64,000 nucleotides of DNA from Heligmosomoides polygyrus polygyrus (lineage: Eukaryota > Nematoda > Chromadorea > Rhabditida > Heligmosomidae), in NCBI GenBank assembly GCA_947396885.1, contig OX377204.1, positions 42,891,139 to 42,955,138 of the forward strand. Reading direction: 5' to 3'. Below, piece by piece: positions 1-10,769 of the stretch (the stretch's first letter is position 1; every line of letters starts with the position of its first letter). The notes beneath the pieces are model-generated. The model saw only the letters and a list, made by a program, of their open reading frames with translations, ran no database searches and had not been told where the DNA came from. A program made the translations under genes and the position numbers.

Positions 1-1085
1 TTCGTAAGATTCAGCTGCAGTCCAACATTCCCACATATACGATCGAAGTCGGCCAGCATTCGCTCCACCTGGCTGATGCTCGGCGATATGAGCACGATGT
101 TGTCAGCGAAACGAAGATGGTGCAGCTGCTGGCCGTCGACCTTCACTCCCATGTTTTCCCATTCTAGTTCGCGCATGACGTTTTCGAGGGTGGCGCTGAA
201 GAGCTTCGGGGATATGCTATCACCCTGCCGAACCTCTCTCTTCAGGTCGATGACGACGTAGAATGGTGAGATCTTAGTCGTGAATCCATTGTACAGCTCT
301 CGAAGGACTCTGATGTACTGAGTAGGAACTCCCTGAGTGAGCAGGGCGTTGATGTCAGTTTCGACGGAGTCGAAGGCCTTCTTCAGGTCGATGAACGTAA
401 GGCACAGCGGCAGCTTGTACTCTCGCGACACTTCGATGAACTTCGTAATGGTGTGTATGTGGTCGATTCTGCTAATCCTATTCAGGATCACTCGAGTGAA
501 CAGCTTGTAGACTACGGAGAGCAGGCAGATCGGACGAGATGGTTGCCAATGTCGTGCACGTTTCCCTTCTTGTACAGCAAGACGGTCCTGCTGGTCTTCC
601 ACTGAGATGGAACCTTGCACTCCGACAGGTAGCGCATGAAGAGTCGCGCCAGGGTGTTGATGAGCGCTGGCGGGAGGTTACACAGGTGTTCGGGTCTGAT
701 CCTGTCGGGACCGGGTGCTGTACGTTTCTTCACCGACGAGATGGCGTGTCGGATCTCGGAAGGAAGAACAGAGTGGCGACGTATCCATCCTGCGGAAGAT
801 GGTGTGGGGGCAGGTGGACGTGGCTATCGAAGAGATCGGAGTAGAAGTCAAGGATGACCTTCTCCATGGTCCTTCTGGAAGAGGTGGCGGTTCTGTCAGG
901 ACATCGAGAGCGGTCATCTTGGTCTTGAAGTTGTCGAAGTTCCGGCGGGCATTGCGGATGCTCAAACCTGCCTCTGCAGCTTCAGCCAACACTTCCGCCC
1001 TTCTCTCCTTAAGATCCTCCTTTATTGCCGTTCTGCATAGCTTCGCAAGCTCAGCTGGTAGTGGCCTGACGCTCGGCTCCTCCAC
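1..1085 (-). pseudogene. Reverse transcriptase fragment of RTE copy A
   Basis: The minus frames encode the RT N-terminal region ([16 protein letters not shown], then the TAPGPDRIRPEH block) followed by palm-domain sequence towards position 1. Reading moves between frames at least twice, so no continuous protein is possible. The matching 447-residue frame in copy B (12686-14029) shows what an uninterrupted version looks like. Confidence 0.8.
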
Positions 1086-2012
1086 GCTGGCGTATCAGCT
1101 AGAGAGTTTCCTGAGAAAGACGTCTCCTGGTGGTTAATCTTTCTTATAGAACTTCTCCAGCTCTACGTAAAAGGCTTCGACCTCTTCGTCGTCGTAGTCG
1201 GATGTTGAGGCATACGCGACGAACACAGTCAAGCTGGCACGGAACCACATCGCTTCAGTCGCAGACGTCCGATTCGGCTTGTCAGAGACTCGTACGAGTC
1301 GATGTTCATGGCCAAGTGCGTGTTGACGAGGACACCAACGCCGCCTTCTCCCCTGCTGTCGCATGTTCCGAGGAACAGTTCTTCTCCGGAGTCGTAGGCG
1401 GCGTGTAGGGGGTGGTGTCTTCTCGTCTCGGTCAGTCCGATGACGTCGTACTTGATCTTCCTGGCTTGCATCATCAGGTTCTCCACGGATGCTTCCGATG
1501 CGAGCGTGCTGGCGTTGTAAGTACAGATCGTCATCCTAGTCCTTCTCAACTTGGGCAGCCTGGTTAGGTCCTGAGATTTTAGCAGCCTCTCCGTACTCGT
1601 CCTTCCCATCACTGCAGAAATGGAGGCTCTTTCGGGGTCAGGGGAATGAGGCCCTTTAGTGCTGCTGTGTTTGACTGGAGTACACACGGGTAGCTAGTCG
1701 GGCTCTGTCGTGCGGGCGAAGAACTCCGGGCAGCCAGCCAGACTGCCCGAAGGGACGGGACGAGACTTAAGGCGGCCTCTAATCGCCGTACATGTACTCG
1801 CGGTCTTCCGAGTGCAAGCTTTTGGCTGGGCCGACACAGTTACAATCCGCAAGGCGCGAACACATCCACACACACTGTGCATGAACATCCCGCTCCCTCG
1901 CACAAGGAACGCGTCGACCCGACACAGCAGGAGCAAGGAGTCCATCCCCTGCATCCCGCCTGCGTCTCTGAGCAGTACACGGTCGCATTTGGTTCACGTT
2001 TAATTCCCCTAT

Positions 2013-2320
2013 GGCCTATGTCATACCATCGCTCTTCGCTAGCGAAGGCGATGGACAACTAACATAATTGGGGAAGGAACGGTAGACGAAGCCTCGCTAG
2101 CGGGGTGTCATACTTACGAGCGATACGGCATCGCTACCGATGCGACCGCGTCGCTGAGCTGAGCAGAGCGTCGGGCAGCATCGGTAGCGATGCTACGACG
2201 CAGCTGCACACAACGTTATTAACTGAGCGCCTATTCGTTAGCTTCACGCTAGCGAAGAGACTTCGCTCATCGCTCTGTTCATCGCCTTCGCTCGAAGTGA
2301 GCGAAGGTATGACATAGGCC
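2013..2320. mobile_element. MITE with GGCCTATGTCATAC inverted termini, nested in RTE copy A
   Basis: The 308-bp unit begins GGCCTATGTCATAC and ends GTATGACATAGGCC. It is flanked by TAT on both sides (2010-2012, 2321-2323). The empty site can be read in RTE copies B (near 15305) and C (near 45870), where the leader continues without the insert, so the 3-bp duplication is confirmed by comparison. Three-base duplications and GG-starting termini suggest a PIF/Harbinger-type MITE (inference). No transposase is encoded. The interior is rich in GCTAGCGAAG palindromes. Confidence 0.88.
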
Positions 2321-2437
2321 TATCCACCACCCGGGGACGCGCGACGTGGCCCTGCGACAAGCGGCCCGAGATCCCTCTTAACAAGAAGGCCCGAAGGCTC
2401 TCTATCGAGGGAGATCCGTGGGCCATGTGTATTATCC

Positions 2438-3970
2438 AGCAAAAAAACAAGCTTCTCCGCAGCGATGGCGGAGGTGCGGTGACGATATGATTAGGATGGA
2501 TCGTATACAAAACTCTCGTTTTTCATGAAAAATCATTTTTTAGCCAAGCAGACCACCCGTACGGATAAAATTCAGCTACAAAACCTAGAACTCCTGATCA
2601 ATTCACTGGATCGAACATGATGAATCGACCTGTGGTCGACTTTGCACCAACGTCATCGGAGCACATAAATGAACGTTCACAAAAAGGTTCATGACTCTGT
2701 AAGTTTTTCGAATTTTGAAAGTTCCTCTTTCAAAAACAAAAAGAAAAGCGTTTTCCTACTATGTAAGAACTATTTTCTAAAAAAGAGTTTATCATGCGAG
2801 GTGTACGGTTCAATTCGTGAGCAAAAAAATTGCAGAGACTTCACAAATATGCTCATAACTCGGTAAGTTTTGCGAAGTTTCAAAATCCCGCTAGTTCTCT
2901 GAAAATGGGTAAAATGCGCTTTTTCGCTGTGTAGGCAGCGATCTCCAAAAAGGGGTCTTCATGCGCGGCATGAGGGGTTCAATTTTCTGATCCATTTCGC
3001 GAACTTACGTACCGAAAATCGATCTCCAAAAAAGGGGTCCTCATGTGCGGCAGGGGATTCGATTTCTATTCGATTTTCGGCAAAAATCGACCAGAAATCG
3101 CACCCCCTGCCGCGCATGAAGACCCCTTTTTTAGAAATCTGTTCTTATATGGTAAGAAAGCATGCTTTCTCTAATTTTCGACGAACGAGCGTTTTTGTGC
3201 AATCACAACGATAAGGGCGGTGAAGGATTCAGTTCACGACTTCACAAAATTGATCATAACTCGGTAATTTTTCCGAAATTCAAAAATTCCTTTGGGCCAT
3301 CAGAAAATAGAGCAAATGTGCTTTCTTACCACATAAGAACCGATTCCTAAAAAAAGGGTCTTCATGCGAGCGGAGTGAGGTTCGATTTTCGGTACGTATG
3401 TTCGCGAAGTGGATCAGAAATTGGACCCCTCCCGCCGCGCATGAAGACCCCGTTTTTGGAGATCGCTGCCCTCATAGTGAGAGAGCGCATTTTACCCACT
3501 TTCAGAACTCTAGCGGGATTTTGAAACTTCGAAAAACTTACCGAGTTATGAGCATTTTTGTGAAGCCACTGCAATTTTTTCGCTCAAAAATTGAACCGTC
3601 CACCTTGCATGAAGAACTCTTTTTAGAAAATGGCTTTTACATAGTGGGAAAGCGTTTTTCTCCTTGTTTTTGAAATCAAGAGAAATTTTTAAAATCCGAA
3701 AAACTTACCGAGTCATGAACCTTTTTGTGAACGTTCAACTATATGCTCCGATGACGTTGGTGCAAAGTCGACCAGAGGTCGACTCAACCTGTTTGATCCA
3801 GAAAATCATGATTTTTTTCACAGTGAATTGATCAGGGTTTTGTGGCCAAATTTTATCCTAATGGGTTGTCTGCTCTGGCTAAAAAATAATTTTTCCTGAA
3901 AAACGAAAATTTTGTATGCGACCCATCCTATCATTTCTTCATCGCAGCGGAGAAGCTTAGTTTTTTATTG
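2438..3970. repeat. Long palindromic (foldback) repeat
   Basis: The left arm (about 2438-3170) and right arm (about 3240-3970) are imperfect reverse complements meeting near 3205. Matching landmarks are AAGCTTCTCCGC at 2450 against GCGGAGAAGCTT at 3947, and TTGCACCAACGTCATCGGAG at 2643 against its complement near 3755. Both arms carry the CGCATGAAGACCCC / TTTTTGGAGAT motif also seen at 6900-7690 and 37400-38000. No coding capacity was recognised. Confidence 0.8.
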
Positions 3971-5120
3971 TCTATTAAGCACGACTTAAAATTTTACATG
4001 GTACATTTCCACTCTCTGTCGTCCTTTCATTCAAAATGCAGAAAAAAAATTTCCCGATGAGTCCATCCATCTTTCAATTGTGATCGATCATGCAAGAAAA
4101 CGCAGTAGCCGCACGTAAACCACCGTAGCTCGAAAGTTTTTTGGGGCTCCTGGAAAATTCACAAAGCTTTATTAAATGTGTTTCCCATGCTTTAAAAAGC
4201 AGGTTCTAAAAGTAATAGCTTCCATTGTGATTTGGGTCGATATTTGTTCGGCAGGGCGTGTGTAGCGCAGTCGGAGGAGGCGCCGACGGTCGCGTGTACT
4301 CGATACCAGGTTCCTGGTTTGGATTTTCCGGCTAGGCCAACCAAGCCTTCATCCCTCCGGGGTCGGTGAATTGTTACCAGACGTGTCTGGGGAGGATAAA
4401 GCGCTGACTTGTTCATCGGCTGGCCATCGCAAGTCATTGGCCAAATACGCATTCATATTGCCTCCACGACATCCCGCTGGCGCATCCCGAATGGATTGAG
4501 TAACGCCGTCCTTTATCCTTCATCCTTTATTTATTCGGCAAATGACGCTAAATAGAGACGTCTGATCATATAGAAGATCGTTTCAGAAAAACATAGTTTT
4601 ATCACTGTGTGTCAAACGGACTTAAAGTTTTATAGGGTACGATTTCACTTTCTGATGATGTTTCCTGCAGAGGAGAGAAATTTCTTTTCAAGCATGTCCG
4701 TCCTTCGGTTGCCATTCCGTTATCGATTCGAAGAGCACTTCAAAAATCTTCTAGGGAAAGCACTTAGGTCGTTCTCGGTAATCAACACTTGAAATTTTAT
4801 AGAGTACAATTCTGGAAATATATGTCGTTCATTCGTGTAGAATACTACCGTGTCCATAACGTCCTGGAAAAAATCTGAAAAATTGAAACCTTCCATTGAC
4901 TCTAAATATGCAAACAGGAAATCTTTATTTTCCACTGCACAATAATCGGCATTGAAATTTTTTTATACTCAATTCCATTTTTTGACTCCAGAAAACGCAA
5001 ATGCTTGTATATCTTCACATTGTCGTAGCCACACCTAGAAAAAACTTATTAACAGAGGCAAACATCTAAGAACCTGAAATTGAAGAGAATCCTCTACCAA
5101 AACCGAGACAGTACGATTTC
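3971..5120. repeat. Dispersed repeat adjoining the palindrome (second copy at 38000-38900)
   Basis: Segments here, such as the phrase around 4612-4690 (GTGTCAAACGGACTTAAAGT) and the one around 4735-4960, have close counterparts in the same order at about 38385-38880. The two copies show that the palindrome plus this flank forms a longer mobile or segmentally duplicated unit. A SINE (4255-4530) sits inside this copy and has no counterpart in the 38-kb copy. No gene was seen. Confidence 0.6.
4255..4530 (+). mobile_element. tRNA-derived SINE, family S1
   Basis: The head GTGTAGCGCAGTCGG resembles a tRNA A box. The body contains GATACCAGGTTCCTGGTT and the segment CCGGGGTCGGTGAATT-like. The tail is GGATTGAGTAACGCCGTCC followed by TTTATCCTT repeats. 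Other copies lie at 36432-36699 and 63450-63751, and a degraded one, reversed, at about 11811-12060. Confidence 0.8.
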
Positions 5121-5418
5121 CCCCCCCCCTTCCAGACGACGCTACAGTACGATCCCCGAACCTCAAGCTTGACCCTAGGACCCTACATCTTGTCAGAATA
5201 GCATCGCAAATACTCACCTTGAGTTGCGAACCTTTCTTGTTAAATTCTGTAGCCGATCGGGCCAGCATTACTTCTTATAACATCATATATCGCATTATTC
5301 ATGCTATTGACAAGGTTCTGGATGATTTTCTCTTTGCTGGTGTCCAAGAGTAAAGATCGTCGCGAGGTCGTTGAACTGACCGTTATTCGCGGCGGCTCGT
5401 CAAACCAAGAGTCCTCGT

Positions 5419-6000
5419 TTGTTCTCCATCGTGTTGCAGTCAGGAAAGAGGCCGGGTAGTCCGCTACTTGAAAAATGCCCTTCTGATCCCTTTTTGGACA
5501 GACGAACAAGTGCGGTCGTCCGCACATGCCTACGTAAGGCAGGTCTAGAGGAGCTGGTGAGATTGGTAGAGGTTCCTCCCACCAACCTAAAGGGGCAACT
5601 GGTCCGGAATCGACTGTACGACAGGACATGCACCACTCTATCCTGTGTTATCTCTCGTTTGGAAGCGAAGGAGACTGCATGACATCGGGGGGGGGGGGGG
5701 GGGGATGGTGTATCTCATTACCTGCAGTCAACGTGGAGAGGGGTGTATAGGGGAGACGGACAGACCCCTTTGTACAAAAGTGAAGGAGCACCTGGATGGC
5801 CTAAGGAAGTCCAAAGTTTCGACCCCTTTGGGAGAGCACAGGGTCCGAAGCCATGGTGGCGCAATGGTTGAGGTGACTGTGACGATCTTGGCGCGCGAGC
5901 GCGACATCTCGGCACGCAGAACACTCGAAGCGTTTTGGATCGCTGCCCAAAATTCAAAAATCAACCGCAAGGAGGAGTGCATCGCGGTGACGTAAGAGCT
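5419..6000 (+). pseudogene. Penelope-like element: RT C-terminus plus GIY-YIG endonuclease domain
   Basis: The first frame (about 5490-5645) gives the RT thumb-like segment with VPPTNLKGQLVRNRLYDR. After a poly-G tract at 5689-5704 the next frame (5645-5995) gives VYLITC, CIGETDRPL and KVKEH, then LEAFWI. This is the GIY-YIG nuclease core that follows the RT in endonuclease-positive Penelope elements. The C-rich and G-rich runs and the in-frame TAA at 5993 break the ORF. Known biology: such elements copy themselves by target-primed reverse transcription. The RT catalytic core upstream is absent or unrecognisable, so this is a 5'-truncated copy. Confidence 0.82.
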
Positions 6001-6370
6001 GGCGCCCTTCGTCGACCTCTGCGGGTTTGACCTACGTGGCCGTGCTCATGGGGGTCCCCGGGGCAGGTGGTCCGTAAATATAAGCTCTCCCACCCCCCCC
6101 CCCCCCCTGAGTTAGCTCACCTCCAGCTAAGGGTGACTGGTGGATCATCTCGACCTCCACCGTGAAGGTTAGCGTTGCTGGTTCCTACTACATCGCTCCT
6201 TGTCTCCTTGTTTCCTTAAGAATTAGTTTCTGTAACATGAAATGGTGTTTGGGCGAATGGTTTCCAAATGTTACTTCGACTCTTCCAGGCTCTGACGAAG
6301 GCGACATCGCCGAAACGTTAGCCAGAATAAAGGTCGATACCAATCTTGGTCAACAGCCTCAGTCAACTTC
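6001..6370 (+). mobile_element. 3' untranslated part of the Penelope-like element
   Basis: After the GIY-YIG frame, the sequence runs through a C tract (6093-6108) to a stem-loop at about 6291-6325 (GGCG/CGCC inner stem within CTGACG...CGTTAG) and then AGAATAAAGG. A hairpin containing CCGAAACGTT followed by AATAAA is a recurrent feature downstream of GIY-YIG in Penelope elements (recalled, not searched). The 3' boundary is approximate. Confidence 0.55.
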
Positions 6371-6488
6371 ATATCATCAACGCTACTTGAATGTTATGAT
6401 GGTGAAGCGAATTGTGGTCGACCTGGACACATGGGCTGCAGCGATGTCCTGCTGCAGAAGCCGGCCCATGCATGTCCTTCACGATTCG

Positions 6489-6674
6489 CCTCCGAAGTGG
6501 CGACCACGGGGCCTTCTAGCAGGTCTCTCCAGCAATGTCGGTATCCATCAGGACCATTCAGATTAAATTTCTTCATCTTTACCAACAGACAAAAAATTAA
6601 TCTGGATGGTCCCGATGGATAACGACATTACTGGAGAGACCTGTGAGAAGCCCCCGTGGTCGCCACTTCGGAGG
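6489..6674. repeat. Hairpin (foldback) of about 186 bp
   Basis: The left arm beginning CCTCCGAAGTGGCGACCAC is mirrored by the right arm ending GTGGTCGCCACTTCGGAGG. The arms are about 80 bases with few mismatches around a short AT-rich centre near 6580. This is typical of a miniature foldback element. No target duplication was established. Confidence 0.75.
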
Positions 6675-6889
6675 TCATTCATTAGGAGCATGCAGCAGCG
6701 GAAACCTGAGGCTTAGTTTTCCGTCATGTCGCATGATCAGTCTGACGTGTAAAAGTATTCTGCAGTCTGTCCTTCTGCCTTTCTTGAGAGACAAGGAACA
6801 GCGGACACGTTCTGCAGCAGGGCTGCGATGCAGGGATGGTGGTTCGACGAGTCTACGCGAATAACCGACAGTTCAGTGACGTGGTAGTG

Positions 6890-7690
6890 ATTTTGAATAC
6901 ATGGAACACCAACGAAGGCAAAATCGGGGGAACAAGTGTGCGATTTTTGCCAAGAATCGCAGAGGAATTGCACCCCCCCCCCCCGGCTGCGCATGAAGAT
7001 CTCTTTTTCAAAAATTGATTTTGTATCCAAAAGATAGAGCATTTTCAGTTTTTTGAATGCCGCCCGCATTTGCAAAACTCTTAAAGGTGAGCGAGTTATC
7101 ATCGTTTCAGTGCGGGGAACTGCAATCTGCGGCCGCAGGAAGGAGAGGACCTACGAAGTAGCCGGCACTTAAACGATAAGAACTCCCTTATTTTTGAAAG
7201 ATGTGCAAAAGCGGGCAGCGCTCAGAAAATTAGAGAAAATTGTCTTTTTGATGACTGGAAAGCCGCTATTCAAAAAAGCACCTTCATGCGCTGCCGGGGG
7301 TTACGATTTTCGCAAGTATTTACGCAAAACTCGCAAAGAAATCGCACCCACCGGCCGCGCGTGAGGATAATTTTTTCAAAATTTGATTTTGCACCCATAA
7401 GATAGAGAAATTCTTCTGTTTTTTAGGTGCCACCCGCGTTTGCACTCTTATTAAAGGCAAGCGAGCTATGTCCGTTTTTGTAGAATTACTCCAATTTTTT
7501 CGAGCAAAAATCGCAACTCCCGACCGCGCATGAAGACGCTTTTTTGGAGGGCAAGGTGTGCTGGTGGTTCTGTGCTCATCAGAAAGAGAATTTTTTCTAG
7601 TTTTTTTGAATGCCACCCGCATTTGCATAGCTCTCAAAACTGAACGAGATACGATCGGTTGAATAATGTGCACGTATAGCACCTTCCAGT
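6890..7690. repeat. Three diverged tandem units related to the palindromic repeat
   Basis: Units around 6930-7110, 7290-7470 and 7480-7660 each contain, in order, an AATCGCA-type stretch, CGCATGAAGA or a variant, a TTTTTTC/GGA stretch, AAGATAGAGA-like sequence, GCCACCCGCATTTGCA, and a GCGAG(T/C)TAT end. The same phrases occur in the foldback at 2438-3970. No coding function was seen. Confidence 0.65.
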
Positions 7691-7961
7691 CACACCGACA
7701 AGCGATCCACCAGCGGACTCATCCTTCTTGACCACATCGAAAGTACCTCCAGATGCTGCGTTTTTTTATTTATTGATATTTGATATTTATTACGACTGTT
7801 TAAGACAGGCGCATGAAAGCGATAAATGAATACATAATCAAACTTTAAAACAGGCGCATGAAAATGACATGGATACGTCATCAACAAACATCAACACAAA
7901 GTGTCTTAACTTTACCTGAAACAACATTAAAAGCAGGACACTGGAATTCCTAAAAAACCAT

Positions 7962-8312
7962 TCATAAAGGGCAGTACTTTTCTTGCTCTGTCAGTATTTT
8001 GAAAACGTGGTTCTTGAGAGAGGGAAGTGACTGCGGGAGTACAACGTTCTTACTAATCTTTAAGTACGCTAGTCCAGCTCTCACGCTAAATGAGTGTCGC
8101 CTTATCGACGTTTTAGGTCTGGAAAAAGACATTTTATTTCCACCTCCTCTAGTTCGAGACGGCAGTATGTCGTAAAACTGTGTTACATCCATAGAGACCT
8201 TTCTCTGAAGAAGTTTATGGACCATACACACATCTGCAATTAGACGTCTAACCTTTAGTGTGAGAAGACCTAAGTATGTGTTCCGAAATTTGGCTCGGGG
8301 ATTATGTATCAA
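7962..8312 (-). pseudogene. C-terminal relic of a CR1/jockey-type LINE reverse transcriptase
   Basis: The minus frame reads YLGLLTLKVRRLIADVCMVHK, then SRTRGG, then RRHSFSVRAG and LPQSLPSLKNHVFK. This layout, ending in an FSVRA box and a leucine-rich tail, is the carboxyl end of CR1/jockey-like LINE polyproteins (recalled family knowledge). No palm domain precedes it in the window, so only the 3' end remains, consistent with 5' truncation on insertion. Confidence 0.6.
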
Positions 8313-8399
8313 TCGAAAAACTAGCTTTTTCTAAAGCTACATGCCAGCTTTAGACATCGTTCCCTTCGAGTGCAAGATTTTTTTTTGAAAAAAAAAATT

Positions 8400-9140
8400 G
8401 AGAATGACCTCACCTGATCGCAAGGAAGATCGCTTAGGAAAGATTTGATTTTGGAATATATAATGGTTGGCTTCTGAAATCCTGCTTAATATCTAATGCT
8501 GCCGTTACGATGCTACATTGTTCCTGGTTTGTGTTTTTTCCTTTTTTAGTCGCATGGCCTAGTTTGTTTGTTGTTCTTACTTACAGTGCGCATCCTTGAG
8601 ACGCAGTTAAATAAATAAATAAATATATTAAATGGAAATTATCGTTTTCCGATGCTATATCTCAGCTCTGTACATAGTTTCGTTTAGGAAGAAAAACCTT
8701 TATCTTTGAAAAGAAAGAAAATTTTGAGGGTGACCTCACCTAATCGCAAGGATAATCGCTAGGAAAGGGTTGATTTTGGAATATATTTATATATTTACAT
8801 ATTCATATATTTATATATTTATATAATAAAAATATCGTTTTTTTATAGTTCTATATCAACTCTAAAGATCGACTTCTTCAGGTAGAAAAATCTTTATTTT
8901 TGGGAAAAAAGAAAATTTTGAACATGACCTCACCTGATTGCAAGGAAGATCGCTTAAAAAAGGCTTGATTTTTTGAAGAAATGCTAATCAACAGCTGTGC
9001 TGTTGTGGACTCTAGTTTCAGCTCTAGTGGTAGCCTTGTTGGGGGAGTATTTTATTTTTTTGGAAAAATCCAGGATAGTAAAATCACACCACCTGATGGG
9101 AAGAAAGGCAGCTTAGGAGAAGCCTGATTGTTTCCTGCTA
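8400..9140. repeat. Four spaced copies of a ~50-bp unit (TGACCTCACCTGATCGCAAG)
   Basis: Copies start near 8404, 8730, 8924 and 9083. Each reads roughly TGACCTCACCTGATCGCAAG, then GAAGATCGCTTAGGAAAG, then TTGATTTT. Spacing is irregular (about 325, 195 and 160 bases), with AT-rich microsatellite (TATATTTA) between the second and third. The last copy is most diverged. No coding potential was recognised. Confidence 0.65.
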
Positions 9141-9574
9141 CAAATTGAAAATTGAAGATCCACTTTCAGCTTTGGCACTTACATCTATCAACTAAAAAAT
9201 GTGTCGCGCCATCTGAGCCAAAGCTGAGCAGCAATTGATCCATTTCAGCTGTTTTGAAAAATGCTTAAAAAATGTATTATCTAATGCAATAACTCTGCAA
9301 ATCCAAATGACGTCTGCTTTCCGTAGAAGAAGCGGTGCTCAGGATGTCACCACGTCGTTGCGATGCCTGAAAAATCTTCATTGATTTATTTGCGTCAAAA
9401 CTTTATTAATTGAATAATAATAATAACAATAAATTTATTATTTACAGACCTCTGTCTACAATACTTGCGAAAGAACGATTCCTCCGAGGAATTTTGTCTT
9501 AGGAACCAAATCGAAGAGCGACTCCCCCTCCAACTTGAGCCAAAAAAACGACCCCCCGCGATTCTGGCACCCGC

Positions 9575-10315
9575 GCCGGTTCCAGCGTTGACGGCAGCAC
9601 TATCAGTCGCCACTTGAATGCGATCGGAAAAGCAAAAAAAATTGGATAGATGGATCCAGCACGAACTGACCGCCGAGCAGATGCTAAGCGCCACGACACC
9701 TGTGCTTCGTTAGGCTGCGCAATCCAACGGAGCTTTTTTGGAGGGGACCGTAACATGCGGCGAAAAATGGGTCCTTCATGACAATCGTCGTCGCTCTGCA
9801 CAAGGGCTGGACAAGATTGAGAGTCTCAAGGAGGTGTCGACATCAAGTCTCCATCCAAAGAAGACCATGGTGGACAATGGCTGGTATGGTCCACTACATC
9901 TTCTTGGAGACTGGAGAAACTATCACAGCGGAGAAGTACGGTGCCGAAACTGAAGTGATGCTCCGGAAGTTGATTCAGGAAACAGCCGGCTTTGGTCAAT
10001 CAAAGAGGCCCAGACCTACTGCATGACAACGCGCGTCCGCACGTTTCAAAAACTGTTGTCCAGAATCTGGATGGATGAAATCCTGCCACATCCAGCGTAT
10101 TCATAAGATACGTCCACTACCGATTGTCATTTTTCAAGCATTTAGATCGCTGTGAAGGGTAAAAAATTCAGCAACCGAGATGATGTCGAAAATGGCTTTT
10201 TATTCTTTACTAATTCTCGTAGTTCTGATTTTTGAAAAGGTGGAATGTCTAAGCTATTGTTGCGTTGGAAAAAATGTATTAATTGTGATTTAACTTGTTT
10301 CGATTAATAAAATTG
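9575..10315 (+). pseudogene. Mariner transposase relic
   Basis: Plus-strand fragments in several frames spell a mariner transposase in order: STISRHL near 9600, KKLDRWIQHELT near 9640, TCGEKWVLHDNRRRSAQ (9760-9805), a GPDLLHDNARPH-type block (10005-10040), and the ILPHPAYS / DYHFFKHLD-type block (10080-10150). The first catalytic Asp (usually CDEKW) has become Gly (CGEKW). At least four frameshifts are needed. It is older and more decayed than the copies at 22220 and 24028, and no termini were identified. Confidence 0.75.
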
Positions 10316-10769
10316 CATCCAGGCAAAGTTATGGTCTGTTCAAATTATCTGTCATTTCATCTGCAGCGACTTAATAACAGTTGTTAAGGGCTGCTGATTA
10401 TCGTTCGCCTCTGAGTAGCAGTACACTGACATCCCATCTGATTTTCGGCTACTTGGCCCAGTTTCAGATTCAAAGATCTTCAAACTACGACAAATTGCTT
10501 CGGAATTCTTCTTCCTCACACGTATGGCAGGCCTCCACTCGGCCCATCGCCTTCAGGACTGCCCTTGTGCAACACTGACCTACCGTTTATCCTGTTTTCG
10601 CTTAGAGGCGTTCTGAAACGCTCGGTGGTGCAGGAATAGCAGTTCTGCAGCCTACGAATGCCGAAACTTGCATCCCTCGTGTACAAACTATACCCGTATT
10701 TTTGGAGAAAGTTGGAAAAAATAGGAGTTACTTTGTGGGGAGAACCTAAAATAAAACTGGACCGTTCAG

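Larger units (their letters stand above)
1..2421 (-). mobile_element. RTE-clade non-LTR retrotransposon, copy A (5' part; 3' end outside window)
   Basis: Read on the minus strand, the element starts at about 2421 with CCACGGATCTCCC, the same 5' end as copies B and C. A roughly 700-base leader is followed by the N-terminus of an endonuclease/exonuclease/phosphatase-type endonuclease (1229-1687, ICTYNAST and GLTETRRHH motifs). After a jump across most of the endonuclease comes the reverse transcriptase (1137 down to 1). The leader is interrupted by a 308-bp MITE at 2013-2320. RT blocks such as TAPGPDRIRPEH are readable, but frames shift near 520 and 870, so this copy is dead. The RT catalytic region continues off the left edge. 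Assignment to RTE rests on the single endonuclease-RT layout and motif resemblance. Confidence 0.9.

Noticed and set aside
6291..6330. Hammerhead ribozyme in the Penelope 3' region
   Set aside because: CTGACGA and GAAAC strings are present, but the would-be core bases pair with each other in a simple stem-loop and no stem I partner is seen for the GTC cleavage-like site.
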